From: Rhizobium sp. BT04
GTDB taxonomy: Bacteria > Pseudomonadota > Alphaproteobacteria > Rhizobiales > Rhizobiaceae
Direction of reading: 5' to 3'
Assembly (NCBI RefSeq): GCF_030053135.1
Contig: NZ_CP125652.1
Coordinates: 4,334,501-4,398,500, forward strand
DNA: 64,000 nt
Below the pieces are notes generated by a model. The model was not told the origin of the DNA. It searched no databases and saw only the letters and a program-made list of their open reading frames with translations. The translations under genes were made by a program, and so were the position numbers. Below are positions 17,844 through 26,031 of this stretch, piece by piece (position 1 is the first letter of the stretch; every line of letters starts with the position of its first letter).

Positions 17844-18739
17844 GGCTTGCTGAGTGTCGCGCGCAGGCGCGGCGTTGCGAAATCGAGCAGTGCCCGCAGT
17901 TTCAGCGGCACCAGTCCGTGTGTGTGGTAGACGAGATGCACCGGTGCCGGCGGCGGTTCGAAATCTTGGAGCAGCGGCACCAGCAGGCCGGCCATCTCGG
18001 CGCGTGCGGCCTGGTAGGAGAGCACGCGGGTGATCCCGAGGCCGGCGACGGCCGCATCGACCGCTGCCTCGGCGGTGTTGACGGCAAGCCGTGAGCGGAT
18101 CGGCACGGTGAGATCGCGTTTTCCCTGGGGGAATGTCCAGGTCGGCGTCGAGGCCATGCTGTCGAAGGTGATGCAGTCATGGACGGCGAGATCGCCCGGA
18201 TGTCGGAATGTGGCGTGCCGCAAGAGATAATCCGGGCTGGCATAGACCGTGCGGCGGATCGCACCGAGCCTTGTGGCGATCAGGTTGCTGTCCGGCAGGT
18301 TGCCGATCCGGAGCGCCACGTCGATATGATCTTCGACGAGGTTTGACAGCCGGTCGCCGAGCATCAGCTGCAGATTGATATCGGGATAGGCCTTCAGGAA
18401 ATCCACCACGACAGGCAGGACGTGCAGCCGCCCGAAGACGATCGGTGCGGTCATCGTCAGTTCGCCCTTCGGCGCGCTGTATTCACCGGCGGCTGTCCGC
18501 TCCGCCTCTTCCACCCGGTCGAGAATTTCCCGCGCCGCCTCGACATAGGCGCGACCGGCCTCGGTCAGCGTGATCTTCCGGTTGCTCCTCTGTAGCAGTT
18601 GGGCGTTGAGATGGGTTTCCAGGTCCGAAACCTTGCGGCTGACGGTTGCGAGCGGGGATCGCAGATGCCGTGAAGCTGCCGACAGGCTGCCCTGTTCGAC
18701 AACGGCAAGAAGCACGGTCATGGCGTCGAGGCGGTCCAT
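17813..18739 (-). CDS. LysR-family regulator
   Basis: 308 residues with the helix-turn-helix at about 16-36 (GSLSAASRHLRSPLATVSRK) and an effector domain of the CrgA/DsdC-like branch. It faces away from the GST gene at 18882 across a 142-bp gap, so it is likely to regulate the GST/PNPOx pair. Its 3' end overlaps the convergent DUF983 gene by 31 bp, so the final residues (PQASLPSSAL) are coded on both strands. Confidence 0.85.
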   Translation of the reverse strand: MDRLDAMTVLLAVVEQGSLSAASRHLRSPLATVSRKVSDLETHLNAQLLQRSNRKITLTEAGRAYVEAAREILDRVEEAERTAAGEYSAPKGELTMTAPIVFGRLHVLPVVVDFLKAYPDINLQLMLGDRLSNLVEDHIDVALRIGNLPDSNLIATRLGAIRRTVYASPDYLLRHATFRHPGDLAVHDCITFDSMASTPTWTFPQGKRDLTVPIRSRLAVNTAEAAVDAAVAGLGITRVLSYQAARAEMAGLLVPLLQDFEPPPAPVHLVYHTHGLVPLKLRALLDFATPRLRATLSKPQASLPSSAL

Positions 18740-18881
18740 CCTATCCTTCCATGAATTGGGAGCATGCCTTCCAGATTAGCATTCTACTGTGCTCAGATGG
18801 AAGGAGATAAATTGGTCGCAGATGGTTCGAAACGGCCATCGCCAACCGCGTCCCGTCGATCGGAAGACCAAAGGAACCATC

Positions 18882-19493
18882 ATGAAACTCTATCACCACC
18901 CGCTTTCCGGCCATGCCCACCGGGCTCACTTGTTCCTGTCGCTGCTTGGCGTGTCCTATGAGCTGGTCGAGGTCGACATGGCGGCAGGCGCCCACAAGGC
19001 GCCGGAGTTTCTCAAGCTCAATCCCTTTGGTCAGGTGCCGGTGCTGGACGACGATGGCACGGTCATTGCCGATTCCGCCGCCATTCTCGTCTATCTCGCG
19101 CGCAAATACGGCCGCACCGACTGGCTGCCGGAAGAGGCGGTGGCTGCGGCGCGGATCCAGAAATGGCTCTCGGTTGCGGCAGGCGAGATCGCCTACGGAC
19201 CATGTGCCGCACGCCTGGTCACCGTTTTCGGTGCGGATTTCCGCACCGACGAGGTGATCGCCCGGGCGCACCGCATTCTGGCGCTGATCGAGGTGGAGCT
19301 CTCCGGCCGCAATTTCCTGCTCGGCGACAATCCTGCCATCGCCGACGTCGCGCTCTACAGCTACATCGCCAACGCGCCGGAGGGCAATGTTGATACTTCC
19401 GCCTATCCAAACCTCCGTGCCTGGCTTGCACGTATCGAGGTCCTGCCGGGCTTCGTCGGCTTCCGTAAGACCAAGATCGGCCTTGCCGCATAA
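18882..19493 (+). CDS. Glutathione S-transferase
   Basis: 203 residues. The thioredoxin-like N domain has [13 protein letters not shown] and the SAA glutathione-binding segment ([16 protein letters not shown], about residues 60-75), followed by an all-helical C domain. The start at 18882 follows AAGGAAC. It conjugates or reduces electrophiles with glutathione in the cytoplasm. It is divergent from a LysR gene and followed after 62 bp by a PNPOx-like gene with which it probably forms an operon. Confidence 0.87.
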   Translation: MKLYHHPLSGHAHRAHLFLSLLGVSYELVEVDMAAGAHKAPEFLKLNPFGQVPVLDDDGTVIADSAAILVYLARKYGRTDWLPEEAVAAARIQKWLSVAAGEIAYGPCAARLVTVFGADFRTDEVIARAHRILALIEVELSGRNFLLGDNPAIADVALYSYIANAPEGNVDTSAYPNLRAWLARIEVLPGFVGFRKTKIGLAA

Positions 19494-19555
19494 GAACCTC
19501 CGGGGCGGGATCGCCGTCCCGGTTTTCCCAAATCATACCCGCAAGGAGGCCCGTG

Positions 19556-20488
19556 ATGCTGGAGCAGACAAGACAGGACGCGTCGTCACCCTGGCATGAG
19601 GGTGAACTCGCCATGCAGCGCAGTGTCGGCGTCGTCGAGCGCATGGACGGGCCGGGACGCAATTTCCTCCGCAAGGCCATGCCCGAGCAGCACCGCGCCT
19701 TCTTTCCGATGCTGCCTTTCGTCGTGCTCGGCGCCGTCGATGCCAAGGGCGACGTCTGGGCGACGGTGCGGGCTGGCCACCCGGGTTTCCTAGCCTCGCC
19801 GGAGCCGGAGATTCTTGACCTCACCCTGTCGCGCGACGCGGCCGATCCTGCCGATGCCGGCATGGAGGATGGCGATGCGATCGCAATGCTCGGCATTCAG
19901 CTCGAGACCCGGCGGCGCAACCGGCTGAACGGCGTGATCCACAGGACGGAGGCTAAAGCTTTCCACGTCCGCGTCGGCCAGAGTTTTGGCAATTGCCCGC
20001 AATATATCCAGCCTCGCTCTTCCGCCTTTGTCCGCGATCCCGATCTGCCGACAGCGATGGCGCCGCTTCATTCCGGTCAATTCGACGATCGCACGCGGCG
20101 GATGATCGAGGACGCCGATACCTTCTTCGTCGCCTCCTATGTCGACCGTGACAATGGCGAACGGCAGGTCGATGTGTCCCATCGCGGCGGCTATGCCGGC
20201 TTCGTGCATCTCAGTGCCGACGGCGTGCTGACCGTTCCCGATTTTCCCGGCAACCGGTTCTTCAACACGCTCGGCAATTTCCTCGTCAATCCGAAGGCAG
20301 GGCTGGTCTTCGTCGATTTTAAAACCGGCGACATGCTGCAGATGACGGGCCGCGTCGAGGTGCTGCTGGATTCTCCTGAGGTCGCCACCTTTCAGCGGGC
20401 GGAAAGGTTGTGGCGTTTCACGCCGGAAGCGATCGTGCTTCGCCCGGATGCTCTGCCGTTGCGGTGGAGCGTGCCTCGCGACCTCTGA
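19556..20488 (+). CDS. Pyridoxamine 5'-phosphate oxidase-like FMN protein
   Basis: 310 residues of the PNPOx-like split-barrel superfamily, in the larger form that has a leading domain (HRAFFPMLPFVVLGAVDAKG). The flavin-binding barrel follows, with FFVASYVDRDNGERQVDVSH and FPGNRFFNTLGNFLVNPKAG. AGGAGG stands 6 nt before the ATG at 19556; a GTG three bases earlier is an alternative. Paired with the upstream GST, it suggests a small redox or detoxification operon under the LysR gene. The substrate is unknown. Confidence 0.8.
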   Translation: MLEQTRQDASSPWHEGELAMQRSVGVVERMDGPGRNFLRKAMPEQHRAFFPMLPFVVLGAVDAKGDVWATVRAGHPGFLASPEPEILDLTLSRDAADPADAGMEDGDAIAMLGIQLETRRRNRLNGVIHRTEAKAFHVRVGQSFGNCPQYIQPRSSAFVRDPDLPTAMAPLHSGQFDDRTRRMIEDADTFFVASYVDRDNGERQVDVSHRGGYAGFVHLSADGVLTVPDFPGNRFFNTLGNFLVNPKAGLVFVDFKTGDMLQMTGRVEVLLDSPEVATFQRAERLWRFTPEAIVLRPDALPLRWSVPRDL

Positions 20489-20520
20489 GGGAAACGCCGT
20501 TTCGACCCGACTTGCCAATA

Positions 20521-20540
20521 ATTGTACCGTTCAGTACAAT
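20521..20540. promoter_or_regulatory. Candidate TetR operator upstream of the DUF1348-TetR operon
   Basis: ATTGTACCGTTCAGTACAAT has perfect 7-bp arms around CGTTCA and lies 41 bp before the DUF1348 start. GTAC half-sites recur directly downstream (CAGTACAGAAGAGTACC). Because the TetR gene is the second gene of the operon, autorepression is likely. Confidence 0.65.
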
Positions 20541-20581
20541 GATAACCATTCAGTACAGAAGAGTACCTTCTAGGAGAACCT

Positions 20582-21043
20582 ATGTCCAGCCTCGTCCCAC
20601 CCTTCACCCTTGAGACCGCCACCCGGAAAGTCCGCCTTGCCGAGGACGGCTGGAACAGCCGCGATCCCGAGCGCGTCTCGCTCGTCTATACGCCGGACAG
20701 CCGCTGGCGGAATCGCGCCGAATTCGTCAACGGCCGTGCCGAGATTGTCGCTTTCCTCACCCGCAAATGGGCAAAGGAGTTGGACTATCGGCTGATTAAG
20801 GAGATCTGGGCCTTCACCGATGATCGAATCGCGGTGCGCTTCGCCTATGAATGGCACGATGACAGCGGCAACTGGTTCCGCTCCTATGGCAACGAGAACT
20901 GGGAATTCGACGCTACCGGCCTGATGCAGCGCCGCTTCGCCTGCATCAACGACCTGCCGATCCGGGAATCCGAGCGCAAATATCACTGGCCGCTCGGCCG
21001 GCGGCCGGACGATCATCCCGGCCTAACCGAGCTCGGCCTCTGA
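20582..21043 (+). CDS. DUF1348 (SnoaL/NTF2-like) protein
   Basis: 153 residues. The signature pieces are [50 protein letters not shown] and [12 protein letters not shown]1348 has an NTF2-like cone fold and is widespread in bacteria and fungi, with no settled function. AGGAG precedes the ATG. It is first in an operon with the TetR gene 13 bp downstream, which probably represses both from the palindrome at 20521. Confidence 0.88.
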   Translation: MSSLVPPFTLETATRKVRLAEDGWNSRDPERVSLVYTPDSRWRNRAEFVNGRAEIVAFLTRKWAKELDYRLIKEIWAFTDDRIAVRFAYEWHDDSGNWFRSYGNENWEFDATGLMQRRFACINDLPIRESERKYHWPLGRRPDDHPGLTELGL

Positions 21044-21056
21044 AAGGCGGCTGTGG

Positions 21057-21617
21057 GTGAAGACCGTCTACGAACGCGCCGACATTGTACCGCTGCTCGC
21101 CGAAATCTTCCGCGAACTCGGCTATGAGGGCACATCGCTCAGCCGCATCACCGAACGCACCGGCATCGGGAAGGGCAGTCTTTATCACTTCTTTCCCGGC
21201 GGCAAGGAGGAGATGGCGAGTGCCGTGCTCGCCGAGGTCGATGCTTGGTTCGAGCAGACGATCTATCAGCCGCTCGAAAAGGGCGACGCCCATCAGGCGA
21301 TCGCGGCGATGTGGGCTGATGTGAACGATTATTTTCGTTCCGGCCGCCGCATCTGCCTCGTCGGCGCCTTCGCGCTCGATGAGACCCGGGAACGATTTTC
21401 GGCAGCAATCGGCGACTATTTCATCCGCTGGATCGACGCCTTGCGTTCGGCGTTGGTGCGGGCAGGCTGTCCGCAGCAGGAGGCGCAAGCGTTGGCCGAG
21501 GAGGGTGTGGCCGGCATTCAAGGCGCGCTGGTGCTGTCGCGCGCGCTTGATGATAGAGCGGTTTTCACCCGATCGGTGGAAACGCTGGCGAAGCGGCTGG
21601 AGGCGGCGATGCGATGA
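21057..21617 (+). CDS. TetR-family regulator
   Basis: 186 residues with a GTG start. The helix-turn-helix GTSLSRITERTGIGKGSLYH covers about residues 24-43 and is followed by a TetR_C-type ligand domain. The layout is typical of YxaF/LmrA-like regulators. It is the second gene after DUF1348, and the palindrome in front of that gene is its likely operator. The inducer is unknown. Confidence 0.87.
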   Translation: MKTVYERADIVPLLAEIFRELGYEGTSLSRITERTGIGKGSLYHFFPGGKEEMASAVLAEVDAWFEQTIYQPLEKGDAHQAIAAMWADVNDYFRSGRRICLVGAFALDETRERFSAAIGDYFIRWIDALRSALVRAGCPQQEAQALAEEGVAGIQGALVLSRALDDRAVFTRSVETLAKRLEAAMR

Positions 21618-21734
21618 GGGGACGGTCATCCGTCGGGATGTTTTATTGCAGTGGTGAAGAATTCACCCGGCCACGACTGGCTGGCCGGGGCATTGATCGC
21701 CGCTCGATCTTACATCGGTACCGCTTTGCGTATA

Positions 21735-21866
21735 TCAGCGATGTTGCTGCGGCTGCTGGGCAGGGCGCGGAGTTTCCCGTTCAGGGCGAATCTGGCGCCA
21801 CTCATTTTCCATCTGGTCGACGACGTGCTGGGGAATGGTGGTTTGCGTATTGGCGGGCGTCTGCAT
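21735..21866 (-). CDS. Small hypothetical protein, 43 residues
   Basis: Reads MQTPANTQTTIPQHVVDQME, then NEWRQIRPERETPRP and a glutamine-rich tail. GAGGAG lies 8 nt before the ATG at 21866, a strong site. The amphipathic centre and Pro/Gln-rich ends look like a genuine small soluble protein. No family is known to me. It is convergent with the TetR gene. Confidence 0.6.
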   Translation of the reverse strand: MQTPANTQTTIPQHVVDQMENEWRQIRPERETPRPAQQPQQHR

Positions 21867-21956
21867 CGGAAGTCTCCTCTTTCGGGGCCAAGGCTTCAGG
21901 GCAGAAAGATGAATTGCACAAGACAAAAGGCGTGTAAATCAGTGGCTTAAACACTT

Positions 21957-21978
21957 TAAACGATTAAATCAATTTTAA
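21957..21978. promoter_or_regulatory. AT-rich inverted repeat before the GH19 gene
   Basis: Within the TTTAAACGATTAAATC and AATTTTAATCGATTAAG run, the arms CGATTAAA and TTTAATCG face each other with a spacer of about 5 nt. It sits 45-65 bp before the GH19 gene, where a promoter or operator would be. The surrounding 60 bp are strongly AT-rich. Confidence 0.4.
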
Positions 21979-22023
21979 TCGATTAAGACGGTTTTAACCA
22001 TGATCTTTTTTGGGAAGCGCGGA

Positions 22024-22725
22024 ATGGTTGTCCACATGGACCGGGTATTCTTTTTCGAGGCGGTGCGGGACGGGCTCTTCAAAGGAAAGCTGACTCATCC
22101 TCAGGTAGTGGGCATCACGGCGATTCTCGACGCCTGGGAAGAGCGGTTTGCCCATGCCGACCGGCGGTGGCTCGCCTATATCCTCGCCACCGCTTACCAC
22201 GAGACCGCCTATACCATGCAGCCGGTGCGGGAGACGCTGGCGGAAAGCGATGCGCGCGCGGTCGAGATCCTGGAGGCGGCCTTTGCCGCCGGCCGGCTCT
22301 CCTGGGTAAAGACACCCTACTGGCGGCCGGATGAGGATGGCCGCAGTTGGCTCGGGCGCGGCCTGGTGCAGCTCACCCATAAGCGGAACTACGAGGCGAT
22401 GAGTGCGCTGACCGGTATCGACCTCGTGGCCGATCCCGACCGGGCGATGGAGATGGAGGTGGCGGTGACGATCCTGATCGAAGGCATGCTGCAGGGCAGC
22501 TTTACCGGCCACAAGCTTGCCGATCACCTGAACGCGACGACTGCGGACTGGGTGAATGCGCGCCGTATCGTCAACGGCACCGACCGGGCGGAAAAACTGG
22601 CAAGCTATGCCATGGCCTTCGATGCGGCGATACGTCCCGATGCTGCGCCCGGCATGCTGGCGCGGTTGAAGGCCTGGGGCGCGCGTGTTATCGCCCGGCT
22701 GAGACTTGGAGCGCGGCGCGTCTGA
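22024..22725 (+). CDS. GH19 chitinase/endolysin-like glycoside hydrolase
   Basis: About 233 residues. The catalytic-Glu motif is AYHETAYTMQPVRE (compare HETGG in plant and phage GH19), and the substrate-groove motif is GRGLVQLTHKRNYEAM (family GRGPIQLT-NYNY). A basic tail follows. There is no signal peptide. GH19 proteins of this size are usually phage-type peptidoglycan hydrolases. No holin or phage structural genes are nearby, so it may be a domesticated endolysin. ATGs at 22000, 22024 and 22036 are possible; GGGAAG favours 22024. Confidence 0.75.
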   Translation: MVVHMDRVFFFEAVRDGLFKGKLTHPQVVGITAILDAWEERFAHADRRWLAYILATAYHETAYTMQPVRETLAESDARAVEILEAAFAAGRLSWVKTPYWRPDEDGRSWLGRGLVQLTHKRNYEAMSALTGIDLVADPDRAMEMEVAVTILIEGMLQGSFTGHKLADHLNATTADWVNARRIVNGTDRAEKLASYAMAFDAAIRPDAAPGMLARLKAWGARVIARLRLGARRV

Positions 22726-22779
22726 TAGGATGCGCAAAGGTCGCTCCACCATTTTGACACATATGACAGGAGCTTCCGC

Positions 22780-23085
22780 GTGATCCGCCATATCGTCTTC
22801 TTCACCGTGCCGGAGGAGCATCTGCAGGAGGTGAGATCAGGGCTTTCCATCCTGACCGGCATTCCGCATGCGCGGCTGCTGGAAATCGGCACCAATGTGA
22901 AGACCGATCAGCTCGGCACCGAGATCGATCTTGTGGTCTACGGCGAATTCGACGACGAGGCGGCTCTGGCCGCCTATAAGGCCCATCCCGATTATCAGCT
23001 GTCGATCGAGCGCGTGCGGCCGCTCCGAGAAAAGCGCATCGCCGCTGATTACGACAGCCGTGCGGCACTGACGCAGCCGCTCTGA
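22780..23085 (+). CDS. Dabb (stress-responsive alpha/beta barrel) protein
   Basis: 101 residues with a GTG start; AGGAG lies 8 nt before it. It opens MIRHIVFFTVPEEHLQEVRS and contains DLVVYGEFDDEAALAAYKAH, the typical Dabb-domain pattern (Pfam stress responsive A/B barrel). Such proteins form small ferredoxin-like dimers; some act on polyketide- or olivetolic-type substrates, most are unassigned. Confidence 0.82.
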   Translation: MIRHIVFFTVPEEHLQEVRSGLSILTGIPHARLLEIGTNVKTDQLGTEIDLVVYGEFDDEAALAAYKAHPDYQLSIERVRPLREKRIAADYDSRAALTQPL

Positions 23086-23345
23086 ATTCCGCGCCTGCCG
23101 AGCCACATTCCGTTGAAATTTCAAATGGATGGACAATTATCCGGATTCGCATCGTCGCGAAGCGGACTCAACTTCCGAGTCCCCGGATTCAACTTTCGAA
23201 AAAGCGGCGGCAAGCGATTCAAAAGATTCGCCAAAAAGCGGCTGCTGATACAGCGGTCGCGATAGGTGGGCGCAAAGGCACTCTCATCCTGATCTCAATG
23301 ATAATCAGGACACATCAAGAATGGCTGAGTTGGCGGGCCGGGATC

Positions 23346-24569
23346 TCATGGAACGACCGGGCTCGGCTGCGATGCGTGGGCGCCGCGCACCAGTGCCATC
23401 AACATCAGTATGAAGGCCAGCGCCAAGGCTGTGAGAGCGGCTCCGGTGACGAGCGCCGGGCCGGTGCCGGCGCGGTCGAGGATGGCGGTGAAGATGACGG
23501 GGGCGATGGCATTGGCGAGGTTTTGCGGCAGCGACAGCCGGGCCGATTGCAGGCCGTATTCGCCCGGCGAAAACAGCGCCAGCGGTAGAAGCGCGCGGGC
23601 GACGGTCATGACGCCGGTGCCGAAGCCGTAGAGCAGGACGAAGGTGACCAGCAGCGGTGCCGACGGACTGGCGACCAGCATCACCAGGAAACTCATCGCC
23701 ATCAGCCCGATGCCCATGGCCGCGCTGAGCAGAGGGTTGCCGCGCCGGCCGAGCAGCATGTCGAGGAAGCGCGCCGAGATGCCGAGCACGCCGCGTGCCG
23801 AGCCGAGCTGCAGCGCAAAGGCTGGCGAAGCGCCGGACTGGCGGAAGATTTCGAGCAGCGATGGCGAGATGCCGAAGGTGATGAAGGTCGTAATCGTCGT
23901 CGCCGCGGCAATCAGCAGGAAGGCTTTGCGCCGCGCCGCCTTGGTGAGCGGCACCGGGGCGATTTCGGCCGCGCCGCCTTCTGCATGCGTTACAACAGGT
24001 TTTGGCAGGGCGAAAAGATGCAGCGGCAGGCAGACGAAGAATTGCAGCGCCGCGCAGACAAGAAAGGTCAGCCGCCAGCCGAGCGCCTCGTTGAGCAGGC
24101 TGAGGATCGGCCAGAAGATGGCGCTCGATAGCCCGGTGAACAGCATGAGAATGGCGATGACGCGTTTGCCGTTTTCCCCTTCGCGCTCGACGACGGCGGC
24201 ATAGGCCGGTGCCGAAAGGCCTAATGCGCCGCCGATGCCGATGACGACCCAGGCGCTGGCATAGAGCATGACGCCGTCTGCGGCGGCAAGCAGAAGCAGG
24301 CCAAGCGCAAAGGTCAGCGAGGCGGCCGAAAGCACCCGGGCGGCCCCGTAGCGGCCCAGCCAGCGGCCGGTCGCGGGACCAACGATGGCGCTGACCATCA
24401 TCATGATCGTCAGGCCGGCAAACACCACCTCATTCGGCAGACCGAGAGCGGGCGCCACGACGCGGCCCAGGACACCGAGCATGTCGAATGTCGTGCCCCA
24501 GCCGATCAGCTGGGTAACGGCAAGCACGGTGACCGTCTGCGCCGAGCGGAAGCGGGAGGATTTTGGCAT
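23346..24569 (-). CDS. MFS transporter, 12-TM
   Basis: 407 residues, about 12 hydrophobic segments and an MFS motif-A-like GRWLGRYGAARVL between spans 2 and 3. The central loop (about residues 190-215) is charged. It resembles the monocarboxylate/oxalate-like and YbfB-like MFS proteins, but the substrate cannot be told. I start at MPKSSRFRSAQ (24569). Its ribosome site is poor and the frame is open further upstream. Confidence 0.78.
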   Translation of the reverse strand: MPKSSRFRSAQTVTVLAVTQLIGWGTTFDMLGVLGRVVAPALGLPNEVVFAGLTIMMMVSAIVGPATGRWLGRYGAARVLSAASLTFALGLLLLAAADGVMLYASAWVVIGIGGALGLSAPAYAAVVEREGENGKRVIAILMLFTGLSSAIFWPILSLLNEALGWRLTFLVCAALQFFVCLPLHLFALPKPVVTHAEGGAAEIAPVPLTKAARRKAFLLIAAATTITTFITFGISPSLLEIFRQSGASPAFALQLGSARGVLGISARFLDMLLGRRGNPLLSAAMGIGLMAMSFLVMLVASPSAPLLVTFVLLYGFGTGVMTVARALLPLALFSPGEYGLQSARLSLPQNLANAIAPVIFTAILDRAGTGPALVTGAALTALALAFILMLMALVRGAHASQPSPVVP

Positions 24570-25058
24570 TGGTGCTGAAATGGCCTGAAATGGGGAGTGG
24601 CAAGGACATACCAGTTTCAATTTGCCGGCGAAAGCAGCGATCAGCATTCAGGCGCGCGGCGCCGCGCTTTTGCTGATTGGGCGAAAAGGTGCAACGATGA
24701 CATGAATGACACGAAGCGTCGGTACAATTTCAGGACGACCCCCTGCGTGCTGAAGCGGGCTGATACGTGCCGACATCTGCCGATCTATCGCGGCTGCGGA
24801 CTACAGGAATCGGAACCGTGCGGCCGATTCGCGAACGGCGGCAGCGAAGTGCGTGGATACCAAGGGCGCAGCGCATCGTTTGGGGCCGGCGAAGGCCGCC
24901 GCAGCCTGCCGAGGGGGCGGTTTTCAGCAGCCGGCACCGGCTGCCGCAAGCAGTCGAGAATGGTTCTAAACGCCCTGCATTACAGCGCATTCATTTGCCA
25001 TTCAGGTCGCGTGAGTACATATTCGGGCCAAGTTGGCATTACCTTGAAAGCACAGAAC
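24570..25058. other. 490-bp intergenic stretch before feuN
   Basis: Several frames are open here but their products are arginine- and serine-rich with no protein-like pattern. No terminator, tRNA or repeat is seen. It should contain the divergent promoters of the MFS gene and of the feuN-feuP-feuQ unit. Confidence 0.4.
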
Positions 25059-25307
25059 ATGGCCTTTCCTCTGAGCGTCGCAGCACTGGCCGCCGGACTG
25101 GTGGTATCGGCGCCCTCACCGGACGGCGCGGGCACCCTCGTCCTGCGCGTGGCAGCCGATTGCAGCGCCGCCGCAGCCCAGGTGGTCGAGCAGACGGGCG
25201 GCCAGCTCCTGTCCGTACAACCGGTGGGCGATACCTGCATCATCACTGTTCTGGTGTCGGGCAACGGCCAGCGTCCACGCAAAGTGACGGTAAAGGTTCC
25301 GATGTAA
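25059..25307 (+). CDS. feuN: Probable FeuN, small periplasmic modulator of the FeuPQ system
   Basis: 82 residues. The signal peptide MAFPLSVAALAAGLVVSAPS is followed by a small mature domain with two Cys (VAADCSAAAAQ, VGDTCIITV) that could form a disulfide. In Sinorhizobium meliloti feuN encodes a periplasmic protein of about this size next to feuPQ that restrains the sensor FeuQ. Here it lies 52 bp before feuP, which matches. A TTG at 25044 or GTG at 25011 could be the true start, as no good ribosome site marks the ATG. The assignment is by position, size and export signal. Confidence 0.68.
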   Translation: MAFPLSVAALAAGLVVSAPSPDGAGTLVLRVAADCSAAAAQVVEQTGGQLLSVQPVGDTCIITVLVSGNGQRPRKVTVKVPM

Positions 25308-25359
25308 GCGGAATCGGTCTACAGGACATGATCGATTAGAAGCGGACGAAGGCGGACCG

Positions 25360-26031
25360 ATGCGCATTCTGGTAGTCGAAGACGACGTCAATCTGAACCG
25401 GCAGCTGGCCGACACGCTGAAGGAGGCGGGTTATGTCGTCGACCAGGCGTTCGACGGCGAGGAAGGTCACTTCCTCGGCGATACCGAACCCTATGACGCC
25501 ATCATTCTGGATATCGGCCTGCCGGAGATGGACGGGGTCACGGTGCTCGAAAAATGGCGCGGCGCCGGCCGCGGTGTGCCGGTGCTGATCCTGACGGCGC
25601 GCGACCGCTGGAGCGACAAGGTCGCCGGCATCGACGCCGGCGCCGACGACTATGTCACCAAGCCCTTCCATGTCGAGGAAGTGCTGGCGCGCATCCGGGC
25701 GCTGATCCGGCGTGCGGCCGGGCATTCCTCATCCGAGATCATCTGCGGGCCGGTGCGGCTCGATACCAAATCCTCAAAGGCGACGGTCAACGGCACGACG
25801 CTGAAGCTGACCTCGCACGAATATCGCCTGCTTGCCTATCTCATGCATCACATGGGTGAGGTCGTCTCGCGTACCGAACTGGTCGAGCATATGTACGACC
25901 AGGATTTCGACCGCGATTCCAACACGATCGAAGTCTTTGTCGGTCGTTTGCGCAAGAAAATGGGCGTCGACCTGATCGAAACGGTGCGCGGTCTCGGCTA
26001 CCGCATTCAAGCGCCGAAACATGCGAATTAA
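25360..26031 (+). CDS. feuP: OmpR-family response regulator FeuP
   Basis: 223 residues. The receiver has the phospho-Asp in DAIILDIGLPEMDG (about Asp51) and Lys in YVTKPF. A winged-helix DNA-binding domain follows (about 125-220, ending in GVDLIETVRGLGYRIQ). The close match in style to rhizobial FeuP, which controls cyclic glucan export and other genes, plus the neighbouring feuN and overlapping sensor gene, support the name. Its last 11 bp overlap feuQ. Confidence 0.82.
   Translation: MRILVVEDDVNLNRQLADTLKEAGYVVDQAFDGEEGHFLGDTEPYDAIILDIGLPEMDGVTVLEKWRGAGRGVPVLILTARDRWSDKVAGIDAGADDYVTKPFHVEEVLARIRALIRRAAGHSSSEIICGPVRLDTKSSKATVNGTTLKLTSHEYRLLAYLMHHMGEVVSRTELVEHMYDQDFDRDSNTIEVFVGRLRKKMGVDLIETVRGLGYRIQAPKHAN

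Noticed and set aside
22024..22725. Prophage around the GH19 gene
   Set aside because: No integrase, structural, holin or attachment-site features in the flanking genes.
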